Below, piece after piece: positions 46,801 to 54,702 of a stretch of 64,000 nt of DNA (position 1 is its first letter; each line of letters begins with the position of its first letter). The DNA comes from Flammeovirga sp. EKP202. Lineage in GTDB: Bacteria > Bacteroidota > Bacteroidia > Cytophagales > Flammeovirgaceae. The position numbers and the translations under genes were made by a program. The DNA is taken from NCBI RefSeq assembly GCF_014534745.1, contig NZ_JACVVP010000003.1, forward strand, positions 62,001-126,000. The letters are read 5' to 3'. Below the pieces are notes generated by a model. The model was not told the DNA's origin, did no database searches, and saw only the letters and a list, made by a program, of their open reading frames with translations.

Positions 46801-47817
46801 CATGATTTTGATATAGTAGAGGTCAATAGTCTTACTTTAAAATTGGAAGAAGAGACAATTACGCTCACTCCTGAATATAACACTTTTAATAAAGAAATCT
46901 ATTTCGACTTACCGAAAATAATGATAGACTATGAGATGGATAGTATTTTCATTACTTCCATGGATGGAAGAATAACAGATACTTTTGGAAATGCATTAGA
47001 AGACCTATTGAAGGTGAATATTGAAAACCTAACTTCCATCGATCTTACTGACTATTATTTTGCAGAAACTTCCAATTTATTGATTGATTCTATGTATGCT
47101 TTTATGGGAGTAACCGAATTAGTCAACAACCCAGACCAAGAGTGCATAGTGGAGGATGAAAAAGTGTTAAAGTTCACAAAATCAGATAGTACAGTACATT
47201 CTGCGGTGATTTTTCATCTAAAAAATGATATTGACTTTTCTACTTCTAAAGTATTCACACTCAAAATCTTTCAACCCCAATTAGAGCAACCGATCACCGA
47301 AAATAGAATCAGTTGTTACTTACGAAAAGATAATAATGTGGAGACTCAAATTGCCGTTCATCAAAACATTGAAGTACAAGAAGAATGGACAGAAGTTGTT
47401 TTTGATTTCTCTGATGTAGGCTTTTTAGAAAGTGATTACAATCAGGTGAATCTATTTTATGCTTCACCAGATACAGATTTTGATGCATCTTCTTTGTCTA
47501 TCTATTTTACAGCGTTAAAAGGTCCTGCCATAATAGGAGAAAATTATAGAGTCCAAGAGGATAACGAAATCATTAATGCTATAGGGGTAGATTCGTATGA
47601 GTCTTTAACGTTATATCCAATTCCTGCAAAATCGATAGTACACTTTTCCGAACCCTTACAGTGGGTGAAGATTACAGATGTTTTTGGCAAGAATATTATT
47701 TCAAAACCAGGGTTATCAAATCATATTGATGTATATCAGCTTCCCAAAGGTGTATATGTATTGCAAGGGAAAAAAGTGAACGCAGGGGTGGTCACTCAAA
47801 AATTTGTAAAGGAATAA
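43813..47817 (+). CDS. Multimodular T9SS-exported putative glycosidase
   Basis: The protein has 1,334 residues from the ATG at 43813 (MKRILLLLLPLLLCTLDFTFGQ). Layout: two beta-sandwich binding-like modules (about 43,890-44,340 and 44,380-44,835); an Ig/SwmB-like module; a TIM barrel at about 45,160-46,230 (GADGVFIDALIQ with D593 and D598, LLVEHFAFL with E670); a third binding-like module (46,240-46,715); another Ig-like stretch; a fourth module (47,050-47,530); and a C-terminal sorting domain (LTLYPIPAKSIVHFSEP to YVLQGKKVN). The barrel is paralogous to the whole preceding gene product. It is probably a surface-attached or released enzyme that grips its polysaccharide through four modules. 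The linkage cleaved is unknown. Confidence 0.75.
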   Translation: MKRILLLLLPLLLCTLDFTFGQEEEKILIPFSEFGTPYNGTFEEEVDNPAPTEETSPKVSRFIRSKGLYASIHNELRGGILIDQHTVFTLNVLVPSLPENSTEVPVTLILRKDNTTFTQLGRKQVIAHENEWQTVSFDFSAVPPKEVYYNQIYLFFGSPDIEEAYENVPFYIDQLKGPEIIETQMLTSFSGSLEHLNITLGQLESNVTNPSVNAVNSNATVAKVIKDEGIHTSLMIPLEGYYLPEDHRIFKIKMYMEDPQKVITSNTIKLFLRKDGIGSTQLVKTHTIDTYDQWVEYIFDFSSLDFEEDFYNEVHLFFNSADNDLDATGNTFYLSDLIGPLQSYPNQINVSEIATNTKGDEITAQLNDATPLLLEEVEKDFLVNINGNDFGVSSITKEDTKLTFTLDGVTHIAQGDQATLSYTGEGIFSASGQYIRAFQQTPIQNKVSYEKEYAERFPSFSWNQIPVHLHFHKQSGLLTPEEADFVLNHSNFITLEKTHAITPYGNTEAGIKAEVEQLKALDPNYKVIYYWNGFVHYNVYQASEEFLSHPEWVLDTRENGEGVEVVRYDISLPEVRNWWISSLKNTLDETGADGVFIDALIQVTLESNINLWGQEKYDAIVEGLDIMLSDVRKVIGDDKFIIINGYRSEYDEGVIRGLHLAKYADALLVEHFAFLGSAEKEDILIDIQTMDNLGKMGKSVIMKGWPGWYWRDVDFINQYTNDELISIANDNIDFPLGCFLLGMHEYSYLIYAWGYASVDGGLGTYEKLFQNLGKPLGNFKREGWVLSREFEYGKVTVDLESKSSNIEYYLTPYWSNGHLHHNIKAMESENLGVNKEIQTPPSTAEFTATRAHFFQKENESVSYIKLPIDGQLRAEDLKTFQLSMMARKIKEVAGTNTLLTITLKKDGNSATQLSQSTSILEYDNWQNYTFDFEYLTKQEDYYNEVYLHFDGADFGSRSEEYYVGSLMGTEIKKDDLIFSARTNQYGNQVILSLENNHDFDIVEVNSLTLKLEEETITLTPEYNTFNKEIYFDLPKIMIDYEMDSIFITSMDGRITDTFGNALEDLLKVNIENLTSIDLTDYYFAETSNLLIDSMYAFMGVTELVNNPDQECIVEDEKVLKFTKSDSTVHSAVIFHLKNDIDFSTSKVFTLKIFQPQLEQPITENRISCYLRKDNNVETQIAVHQNIEVQEEWTEVVFDFSDVGFLESDYNQVNLFYASPDTDFDASSLSIYFTALKGPAIIGENYRVQEDNEIINAIGVDSYESLTLYPIPAKSIVHFSEPLQWVKITDVFGKNIISKPGLSNHIDVYQLPKGVYVLQGKKVNAGVVTQKFVKE

Positions 47818-47823
47818 ATAAGG

Positions 47824-47865
47824 GAGGTTTCGAGTAAACTGTAAATATATGGTACTCGAAACCTC
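47824..47865 (+). terminator. Terminator-like hairpin after the 1,334-aa gene
   Basis: gaggtttcgagta (47824-47836) and tactcgaaacctc (47853-47865) are perfectly complementary. No long T-run follows, so termination may be partial. Confidence 0.6.
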
Positions 47866-47995
47866 AAAAATTGAGGCTTTTAGTACTTGAGTTTATAAAA
47901 ATATTACTAATTTCCCCTTGATGATTTTTTAATGTTTATTTCACATCGCTTTTGTAAGAGAAAACCTGATTTTAAACTGCTTTAGACCATAAATA

Positions 47996-48051
47996 GACCA
48001 TAGTTTGTAATTTTTGGATAACATTTTACAGAAGCGTAACCTCTACATTTG
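47996..48051 (+). promoter_or_regulatory. Candidate HTCS operator and promoter of the susC operon
   Basis: GACCATAGTTTGTAA (47996-48010) starts 48 bases before TACATTTG (48044-48051). A second TAGACCAT lies just upstream (47983-47990). The predicted leader to the susC start is about 40 bases. Confidence 0.68.
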
Positions 48052-48095
48052 CTATACAAGCAAGTAATTTTTTATCATCTATTTAGAAATTTGAA

Positions 48096-51000
48096 GTGAA
48101 GAAAGATTATTACAAATCAAGTCTCTTTCTATTTTTTGTTCTATTCGCATTACTATCATTTGACGCACAAGTTTTCGCTCAAAATTTTACTGTAGAAGGA
48201 ACGATCAATAGTAAAGACGGAACATTGCCCGGTGCAATGATTATCATTAAGGGCAATTCCGGTATGGGAACTGTCACAGATATGCATGGACGTTTTAAAC
48301 TATCGGCAAAGCAAGACGATATACTTGTTGTATCTTACTTGGGTTTTGTGACGAAAGAGGTGCCAATCAATGGTAGAACTTCTATAGCGATCACAATTCA
48401 AGAAGAATTCAATGAATTGGAGGAAGTCATTGTGATTGGCTATGGTACGCAAAAAAAGGAAGATCTTACTGGAGCAGTAGGAAGAGTAGGAGAAGATGTA
48501 CTAGAAAAAACGTCACAAGCGTCTTTTGAAAATGAATTACAGGGTAGAATGGCAGGGGTACAAGTAACCACCAATTCCGGACAACCTGGTGCCTCTTCTT
48601 CCATTCGAATCCGTGGTGTCAACTCATTGGGGGGGAATTCAGCCCCTTTGTATGTGATTGATGGTGTGCCTTTAGCTTCAGGAACCAATGCAGGAATGGA
48701 GCAAGAAGAAGGAGCACAAATGAGTGCATTAGCCGATTTGAACCCCAAGGATATTAAATCCATTGAAGTTTTGAAAGATGCTTCTTCAACTGCCATTTAT
48801 GGAGCGATGGGCTCTAATGGTGTTATTTTGATTACCACTAAAAAAGGTTCAGCAGGTAAAACAAGAGTCAATGCCTCTGTCAATTATTCAGTGCATGAAG
48901 TAGCTCCTTGGTCTTATATGGACATGGTAGATGCCAATGATTATGTAAAGTTACGAAAGGAAGCCGGTCATAATGTATCGGATTCAGTATTAGCATTAGC
49001 TAATAACGGTCAGATGTCAACTACAGATTGGCAAAAGGAATTTTATCAGCAAGGACATACTGTAGATGGAAACATAACAATTTCAGGAGGTACACAGAAG
49101 TTTAATTTTTATACTTCAGCAGGTTTATACAATTCAGAGGGTATCATTCCTAATTCAGGATTCTCAAGGTTTTCACTAAGAGGAAATATGAATGCTCATT
49201 TATCTGAAAAGGTGATGTTTGGTTCAACATTAAACCTCACAAGAAGTGAATCAAAAGTAGTGAATACAGCCACTAGTTTTAATGGAAATGAAGGGCAGTC
49301 GAGTGTAGTTTATCAAACTTTGAGAACGCAACCAACGATGACACCTGATGGCAAAAATTCATTGGGTTCTGATTCTACAATCGCTGATTTACTCAATACT
49401 CCTACTACTTATGTCAATAGTAATACCTATGATTATATCAACAATAACCTTTTAGGTCATTTTTACTTAAAATATAAAGTGTTGGAAGGTTTGGAAGCTG
49501 AGTCCCGTTTAGGATTCTTCCTTAGCCAAAGAGAAAACTCATTTTACAGAGATAGAAGTTTATTTATCCAAGGTTTTAACGCTGGATGGGCCAGAAGAAG
49601 ATATACCAATGTAATGACTTGGAACTGGGACAATATGATCCGTTACAATAAGTCATTCGGCAGATTAAAAACCCAAAACTTAATCATGGGAAGTATGCGT
49701 TATTTGGGCGTGGATTGGAGTCAGCAAGAGGCTAAAAATTTCCCTACGGATAATAACTTATATTATGATATGGGAGCCGGTTTATTACAGCTTCCTAATA
49801 TGTCAGGAAACCAAGTATCCACGCTGATGTCAGGTGTAGCAAGATCAATCATCAGCTTTGATCAGAGGTATTTCTTAACCTTATCATTAAGAGCAGATGG
49901 TGCTTCTCAATTTGCCAAAGGAAATAAATGGGGTTATTTCCCTGCCGCTGCCGCATCTTGGAAGATTAACAATGAGAATTTTTTGAAAGACAACAAAAAT
50001 ATTGACTTGTTAAAACTTAGAGTAGGGTATGGTACAAACGGTAATCCGGCCTCAACAGTAGGACAATCACTGAATACCTACACAACAAACAGAGTGATAT
50101 TAGGAGATCCGGCCAATCAGTATTCTGTATTGAGAGAAGCTTCTTTTACCAACGATGAGTTGAAATGGGAGATGACGAAAGAAATTAACTTAGGATTGGA
50201 TGTAGCAGTGTATAAATCGAGACTGTCATTGACGGCGGATTATTACAACAAAGATACTGAAGACCTTCTTTTGGTGACTAACGTACCATCTTATTCGGGG
50301 TTTCAGACCGGCTTATTGAATGTAGGTTCTATCAATAATGAGGGTATTGAATTGTCATTGACAACGGTCAACGTGGAGAAACAAAACTTTACTTGGTCAA
50401 CAACTTTGGCCTATACTCAGTCTAAAACCATGATCACTTCACTCCGAACGGATACACTAAGTACAGGGTATCAAAATCCATGGATCACCGGACCTACACA
50501 GCGTTTGATTGTAGGTGAGGAATTAGGTGCATTTTGGGGTTTCAAAACGGATGGGGTATATCAGTACGAAGATTTTATAGAGTTTCAAGGAATGACACAA
50601 GCCGAAGCATCAGCTAAATACAAGTCAGATGTAGAACAACACGGTTATAATGTCACTTATACTCCTTGGAAAGAAACAGACCGACAACAAGCACAATACC
50701 CTGGACAGCAAAAGTACAAGGACTTGGATGGAGACGGTAAAATATCAGAGGATGATAAAACGGTAATTGGTAAAGCCCAGCCAGATTTTATTTGGTCTAT
50801 GGATAATAAATTTACTTATAAAAACTTTGAGTTCAGTTTCTTTATAGTAGGAGAGCACGGTCGTGAAATGGCGAACTTAACGGATTGGAGACTATCGTTT
50901 ATGGATGGAATTTCGAATGTGAAACAGGAAAGTTTTGATAACCGATGGACACCTGATAATCCAAGTGAAACTCATCATGCACCAAGAAGAACCAACTCAC

Positions 51001-51266
51001 AAAACAATATACTTTTCAGTGATGCTGTTATTGAAGACGCCTCTTTTATCCGATTAAAAAGAATCAACTTGAGTTATCGATTCAAGTTAAAAGAAACAAG
51101 AGGTACACTCACTTTATCTGCCAATGATGTTTACACTTGGACCAACTACAAAGGATACAATCCTGATGTATCATTGGGAGGAAATAATTCATTGATGATG
51201 GGTCATGATTATGGTATTTACCCATTACCGATTACATATACTGTTGGATTAACTTTAAGCTTATAA
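48096..51266 (+). CDS. SusC/RagA-family TonB-dependent outer-membrane transporter
   Basis: The 1,056-residue protein starts at a GTG (48096). No ATG lies between the stop upstream and the signal peptide (SLFLFFVLFALLSFDAQVFAQ). A carboxypeptidase-D-like domain follows at about 30-110 (FTVEGTINSKDGTLPGAMIIIKG), then the plug (VIVIGYGTQKKEDLTGAVGRV and SIRIRGVNSLGGNSAPLYVIDGVPL) and a 22-strand barrel ending in an aromatic-terminated strand (YTVGLTLSL). It imports oligosaccharides across the outer membrane using TonB energy, with the SusD partner as lid. The susD gene follows after three bases. A candidate HTCS promoter lies upstream. Confidence 0.96.
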   Translation: MKKDYYKSSLFLFFVLFALLSFDAQVFAQNFTVEGTINSKDGTLPGAMIIIKGNSGMGTVTDMHGRFKLSAKQDDILVVSYLGFVTKEVPINGRTSIAITIQEEFNELEEVIVIGYGTQKKEDLTGAVGRVGEDVLEKTSQASFENELQGRMAGVQVTTNSGQPGASSSIRIRGVNSLGGNSAPLYVIDGVPLASGTNAGMEQEEGAQMSALADLNPKDIKSIEVLKDASSTAIYGAMGSNGVILITTKKGSAGKTRVNASVNYSVHEVAPWSYMDMVDANDYVKLRKEAGHNVSDSVLALANNGQMSTTDWQKEFYQQGHTVDGNITISGGTQKFNFYTSAGLYNSEGIIPNSGFSRFSLRGNMNAHLSEKVMFGSTLNLTRSESKVVNTATSFNGNEGQSSVVYQTLRTQPTMTPDGKNSLGSDSTIADLLNTPTTYVNSNTYDYINNNLLGHFYLKYKVLEGLEAESRLGFFLSQRENSFYRDRSLFIQGFNAGWARRRYTNVMTWNWDNMIRYNKSFGRLKTQNLIMGSMRYLGVDWSQQEAKNFPTDNNLYYDMGAGLLQLPNMSGNQVSTLMSGVARSIISFDQRYFLTLSLRADGASQFAKGNKWGYFPAAAASWKINNENFLKDNKNIDLLKLRVGYGTNGNPASTVGQSLNTYTTNRVILGDPANQYSVLREASFTNDELKWEMTKEINLGLDVAVYKSRLSLTADYYNKDTEDLLLVTNVPSYSGFQTGLLNVGSINNEGIELSLTTVNVEKQNFTWSTTLAYTQSKTMITSLRTDTLSTGYQNPWITGPTQRLIVGEELGAFWGFKTDGVYQYEDFIEFQGMTQAEASAKYKSDVEQHGYNVTYTPWKETDRQQAQYPGQQKYKDLDGDGKISEDDKTVIGKAQPDFIWSMDNKFTYKNFEFSFFIVGEHGREMANLTDWRLSFMDGISNVKQESFDNRWTPDNPSETHHAPRRTNSQNNILFSDAVIEDASFIRLKRINLSYRFKLKETRGTLTLSANDVYTWTNYKGYNPDVSLGGNNSLMMGHDYGIYPLPITYTVGLTLSL

Positions 51267-51269
51267 ACG

Positions 51270-52895
51270 ATGATGAACTTAACTAAATATAGCTTACTGC
51301 ATTTTTTAATAGGCGTTTTTATTTTTTCAACTTCATGTTCAAATTTTCTAGTTGAAGATCCTAAAAACCTGATCACAGAAGACGAAATACCTCAAACCGC
51401 AGAAGGGGCTCAGATGTTGACATTGGCTCCTTATGAGAATTGGGTAGAAGGAACGAATTTATACGCTCGTTTTATACCGTTATGGGATTTAGGAACAGAT
51501 GATATGTCTGCCTCTTTTAACTTAGGGGCAATTGTCGATACTTATGTTTTGCATAAAGTGAGTTCATCTCAGCCTTTTATGTATTCGGGGGTTTGGACAC
51601 CTCTTTGGAGAGGAGTTGCAGACTGTAATAAAGGAATGGAGCTGATCAGCAAAATGGACGCTGTAGATCCAAATATCCGTAGCAGTCATATTGCCGAGCT
51701 GAAAGTAATGAGAGCCTTATATTACTATCATTTAGTACGCATGTTTGGCGATGTGCCCTCAGTAACGAAACCTACGAATAAGCTAAGCGAAATCACATCC
51801 ATTCCAAGAGTGAATGCTGTAGAAATATACCATACGATCATTATTCCTGATTTAAAAGAAGCTTTAGAAGACCTTCCTGAAAGTTATTCAAGCGAATTTA
51901 AAGGAAGAATGACTAAAACGTCTGCCAATGTGATTTTATCAGAAGTCTATTTGACTTTGGCAGGGTGGAGAAAAACTACTGAAGGAAATATGATTCTAGG
52001 GTTGTCGACCAATTATGACTCTGCAATGCACTATGCAGACAAAGCAATTCATAATAATGGTGGTTTTGATATTTTTGAACAAGGTGACGATGAAACGCCA
52101 GCTTGTGGAATGCCTTGGAGGAACCGTTTCTCGAAAGAATCAGTGGTTGAATTCGGAAATATATCAGGTGTAAATGAAGGACTCTATTTGGTGACAGAAT
52201 CAAATATGGGTAACAATTCACTTTTCTGGGGTGTAAGAGGACCTCAATTCAACGGAGCACAAAGAGGCTGGTTTATTCCTACTCCTGATCTCTATAGAGC
52301 ATTTGAAGAAGGTGATCAAAGAAGAGAATGGAGCATGTTGACCAAAGCTACTATGGCCAATGGGGAAACAGGTTTCAGTAATCCACTTTTTCATAAGTGG
52401 TGCGACCCCAACCTTTATAGAGGAGTGGATGGAGCCCTGAATCATGATGGTAATATCAACATTGTATTATATAGAATTGTAGATGCAATGTTGATTTATG
52501 CGGAAGCATCTAATGAAGTCAACGCAGGGCCAACTGCAGAAGCTTATGCACAACTCAATCGTTTAAGAGAAAGAGCAGGTCTTTTACCGCTCGCGGAAGG
52601 TCTTTCTTATGAAGAATTTAGAGAGGCAGTGTGGAAGGAGAGAAGAGTAGAATTGAACGGAGAAGTAAAGAGAAAGTTTGATTTGGTAAGAACCAATCGC
52701 CTGAAAGAAAAGGCAGATGCAAGAGTGATTTATTATCATTCCTCTGATAACAATGAATGGCCCTTGAATATAGAAAGAGACTCTATTTTGGTAACGTATG
52801 AACCTTATCCATATCCAAGACATGAGTACATATGGCCTATACCAATTGAAGAATTGACCATGAATAATTCTTGGAAACAAAATAGCGGGTATTAA
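51270..52895 (+). CDS. SusD/RagB-family glycan-binding lipoprotein
   Basis: The 541-residue surface lipoprotein has a lipobox in FSTSCSNF. SusD features are the helical TPR-like frame (IAELKVMRALYYYHLVRMFGDVPSV, where residues of the AxxxRAYYYY motif are recognisable) and the C-terminal LRERAGL...WKERRVELNGEVKRKFDLVRTNRL region. It forms the lid of the SusC pore and binds the oligosaccharide. It follows susC by three bases and precedes the BIG2 lipoprotein gene by two, so the three are one operon. Confidence 0.95.
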   Translation: MMNLTKYSLLHFLIGVFIFSTSCSNFLVEDPKNLITEDEIPQTAEGAQMLTLAPYENWVEGTNLYARFIPLWDLGTDDMSASFNLGAIVDTYVLHKVSSSQPFMYSGVWTPLWRGVADCNKGMELISKMDAVDPNIRSSHIAELKVMRALYYYHLVRMFGDVPSVTKPTNKLSEITSIPRVNAVEIYHTIIIPDLKEALEDLPESYSSEFKGRMTKTSANVILSEVYLTLAGWRKTTEGNMILGLSTNYDSAMHYADKAIHNNGGFDIFEQGDDETPACGMPWRNRFSKESVVEFGNISGVNEGLYLVTESNMGNNSLFWGVRGPQFNGAQRGWFIPTPDLYRAFEEGDQRREWSMLTKATMANGETGFSNPLFHKWCDPNLYRGVDGALNHDGNINIVLYRIVDAMLIYAEASNEVNAGPTAEAYAQLNRLRERAGLLPLAEGLSYEEFREAVWKERRVELNGEVKRKFDLVRTNRLKEKADARVIYYHSSDNNEWPLNIERDSILVTYEPYPYPRHEYIWPIPIEELTMNNSWKQNSGY

Positions 52896-52897
52896 TC

Positions 52898-54535
52898 ATG
52901 AGAAATAATATGAAAACATATAGTTACAGCATTATAAGCTTTGTCATGATTCTCCTTTTAGGAAGTTGTGCACAAAAAGAGGAGCAAAAAGCACTGCAAA
53001 CCGTCACTGACGTGTACATCAGTCCATGGCAGGAACCGTATGGATTACAGGTAGATGATTCACTACAGTTTATGGCTTTTGTTCAGCCAGAAGATGTAAG
53101 ATCAGAGGAAGTTGTTTGGTCAGTACTTCAGGGAGACGGTATTGTAAAGGTGGATGAAACGACAGGATGGGTAGTCGCTCAAAAAGAAGGTTGGACTTCT
53201 CTTGTTGCTGAGCATGTTCCCTCAGGTATTCAGGACACCACATTTATTGTAGTAGGAGAAGAAATCAGTGAAGTTGAAACGATTAAGTTTTCAAAAAGAC
53301 TTTATGATGTGGTAGAAGGAAGAAGCATTCAGGTAATTGCCAATACCAACCCTTTTGATGTCAATGATTTAGGGTTGATCCGATATGGCGTAGAAGATGA
53401 AGATATTGCGAATATTGATGGATCAGGTTTAGTTTCTGCACATTCACCTGGTTTGACTGTTTTGACTTCCTACACCAATAACTTTTTAAAAGAGCAAATT
53501 GTCAGTGAAGCAGTATTAAAAGTGCATGAATTGATTCCTATTACGGCTATCAATGATCTGCCACAAGAAGTAATTATAGATCGAGGAGCAGACCTTAAGT
53601 TGGATTTTACTTATCTTCCAGAAAATGCAAACGATACAATTTTTGACTATTACACATCAGACAGTACGATTGTAATCATCGAAAATCAAACATTGAAAGC
53701 CGTTGGAGAAGGTAAAGCTTTTGTGTTTATCTCCAACGGAAAAATCACAGGAGGACCTGTTACTGTAAATGTTATTGCACCTGTTCCTGCCGAAAGTATG
53801 ACTATCAATATTCCAGAGGAAACCGTACTCCCTTCATTTGGAGAGACACTTACTTTGACGACTACTTTCATACCTGAAAATACGACCAACAAAAATGTAA
53901 CATGGAGTTCATCAGATGAGACGATTTTGAGTGTCAATGAAAAAGGAGTAGTTATGGCAATAAGCGAAGGTGAAGCGATCATAAAAGCTGTTGCTGAAGA
54001 TGGAGGATTGACGGATGAAATCACGATTAAAGTGGAAACAACGATCCAATACTATGTAGAAGGGAATGATGAAAATAATCTCGCTGATTTTGCAGGAGCT
54101 TACCAATTAGATTTAACTACCGTGATTGATGATTCTAGGTTAGGTGAAGATGAAGAAGTAATGCATTTGATCAGAAATGATAACCCTTACCCTAATCTAA
54201 CTTTTGATCTAGATCAACCACTTGATCTACAGAAAAATGGTATTTTCAAACTATGGTTGAAAACTACGGATCCAGGAAAAGAAGTTCAAAATAATATCAT
54301 AAGCCTTGTGATTAGAGATGCTCTAGGCACAGGTGCTACTCAACTGAAGTTAGATCAAGACATAGTCACGGACCGTTATGGAGAGTGGGTAGAATATACT
54401 TTTGATTTCTCTCAGCTCACCGCAAAAACAGAGTATCAAAAAGTTGTGATCTTCTTTGCTATCAATAGCGATGATGGAACAGCCGTTGGTATGGAATATT
54501 ACTTCAATGATATCAGAGGACCTTATTTACAATAA
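52898..54535 (+). CDS. BIG2-repeat surface glycan-binding lipoprotein with C-terminal module
   Basis: The protein has 545 residues. The lipoprotein signal is SFVMILLLGSCAQKEEQ. Starts at 52898 and 52910 are both possible. Four Ig-like BIG2-type domains follow, with repeat endings such as SVNEKGVVMAISEGEAIIKAVAEDGG. The last 165 or so residues form one copy of the PUL-wide beta-sandwich module (LVIRDALGTGATQL, EWVEYTFDFSQL and YYFNDIRGP). It occupies the SusE/SusF position, where other PULs encode surface glycan-binding proteins. The Ig domains probably act as a spacer holding the binding module away from the membrane. It is the third gene of the susCD operon. Confidence 0.8.
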   Translation: MRNNMKTYSYSIISFVMILLLGSCAQKEEQKALQTVTDVYISPWQEPYGLQVDDSLQFMAFVQPEDVRSEEVVWSVLQGDGIVKVDETTGWVVAQKEGWTSLVAEHVPSGIQDTTFIVVGEEISEVETIKFSKRLYDVVEGRSIQVIANTNPFDVNDLGLIRYGVEDEDIANIDGSGLVSAHSPGLTVLTSYTNNFLKEQIVSEAVLKVHELIPITAINDLPQEVIIDRGADLKLDFTYLPENANDTIFDYYTSDSTIVIIENQTLKAVGEGKAFVFISNGKITGGPVTVNVIAPVPAESMTINIPEETVLPSFGETLTLTTTFIPENTTNKNVTWSSSDETILSVNEKGVVMAISEGEAIIKAVAEDGGLTDEITIKVETTIQYYVEGNDENNLADFAGAYQLDLTTVIDDSRLGEDEEVMHLIRNDNPYPNLTFDLDQPLDLQKNGIFKLWLKTTDPGKEVQNNIISLVIRDALGTGATQLKLDQDIVTDRYGEWVEYTFDFSQLTAKTEYQKVVIFFAINSDDGTAVGMEYYFNDIRGPYLQ

Positions 54536-54548
54536 TAAAAAGGGGTAA

Positions 54549-54690
54549 GAGGTAAGAGGGATGAGGTAAGAGGGAAGAATGAAGGTCGTTAAGTAATGAG
54601 ATTCATGTGATTTTCAATCAAGAATATAATCTTTTATAGATACTACCCACGATACACTACTCTTCCCTCTTACCTCTTCATTCTTACCTC
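54549..54690. repeat. Long imperfect inverted repeat of GGTAAGAGG units
   Basis: The left arm (54549-54580) and right arm (54659-54690) are complementary over about 32 bases with a few mismatches, around a 78-base loop. Each arm is itself built from tandem units such as gaggtaagaggg. It begins 14 bases after the stop of the BIG2 gene. Confidence 0.65.
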
Positions 54691-54702
54691 AATTAAGATA
54701 GT

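Noticed and set aside
54541-54585. Tandem GGTAAGAGG units looking like a short CRISPR array
   Set aside because: The units are 8-12 bases with no regular spacers, no cas genes are present, and they pair with a matching set at 54659-54690.
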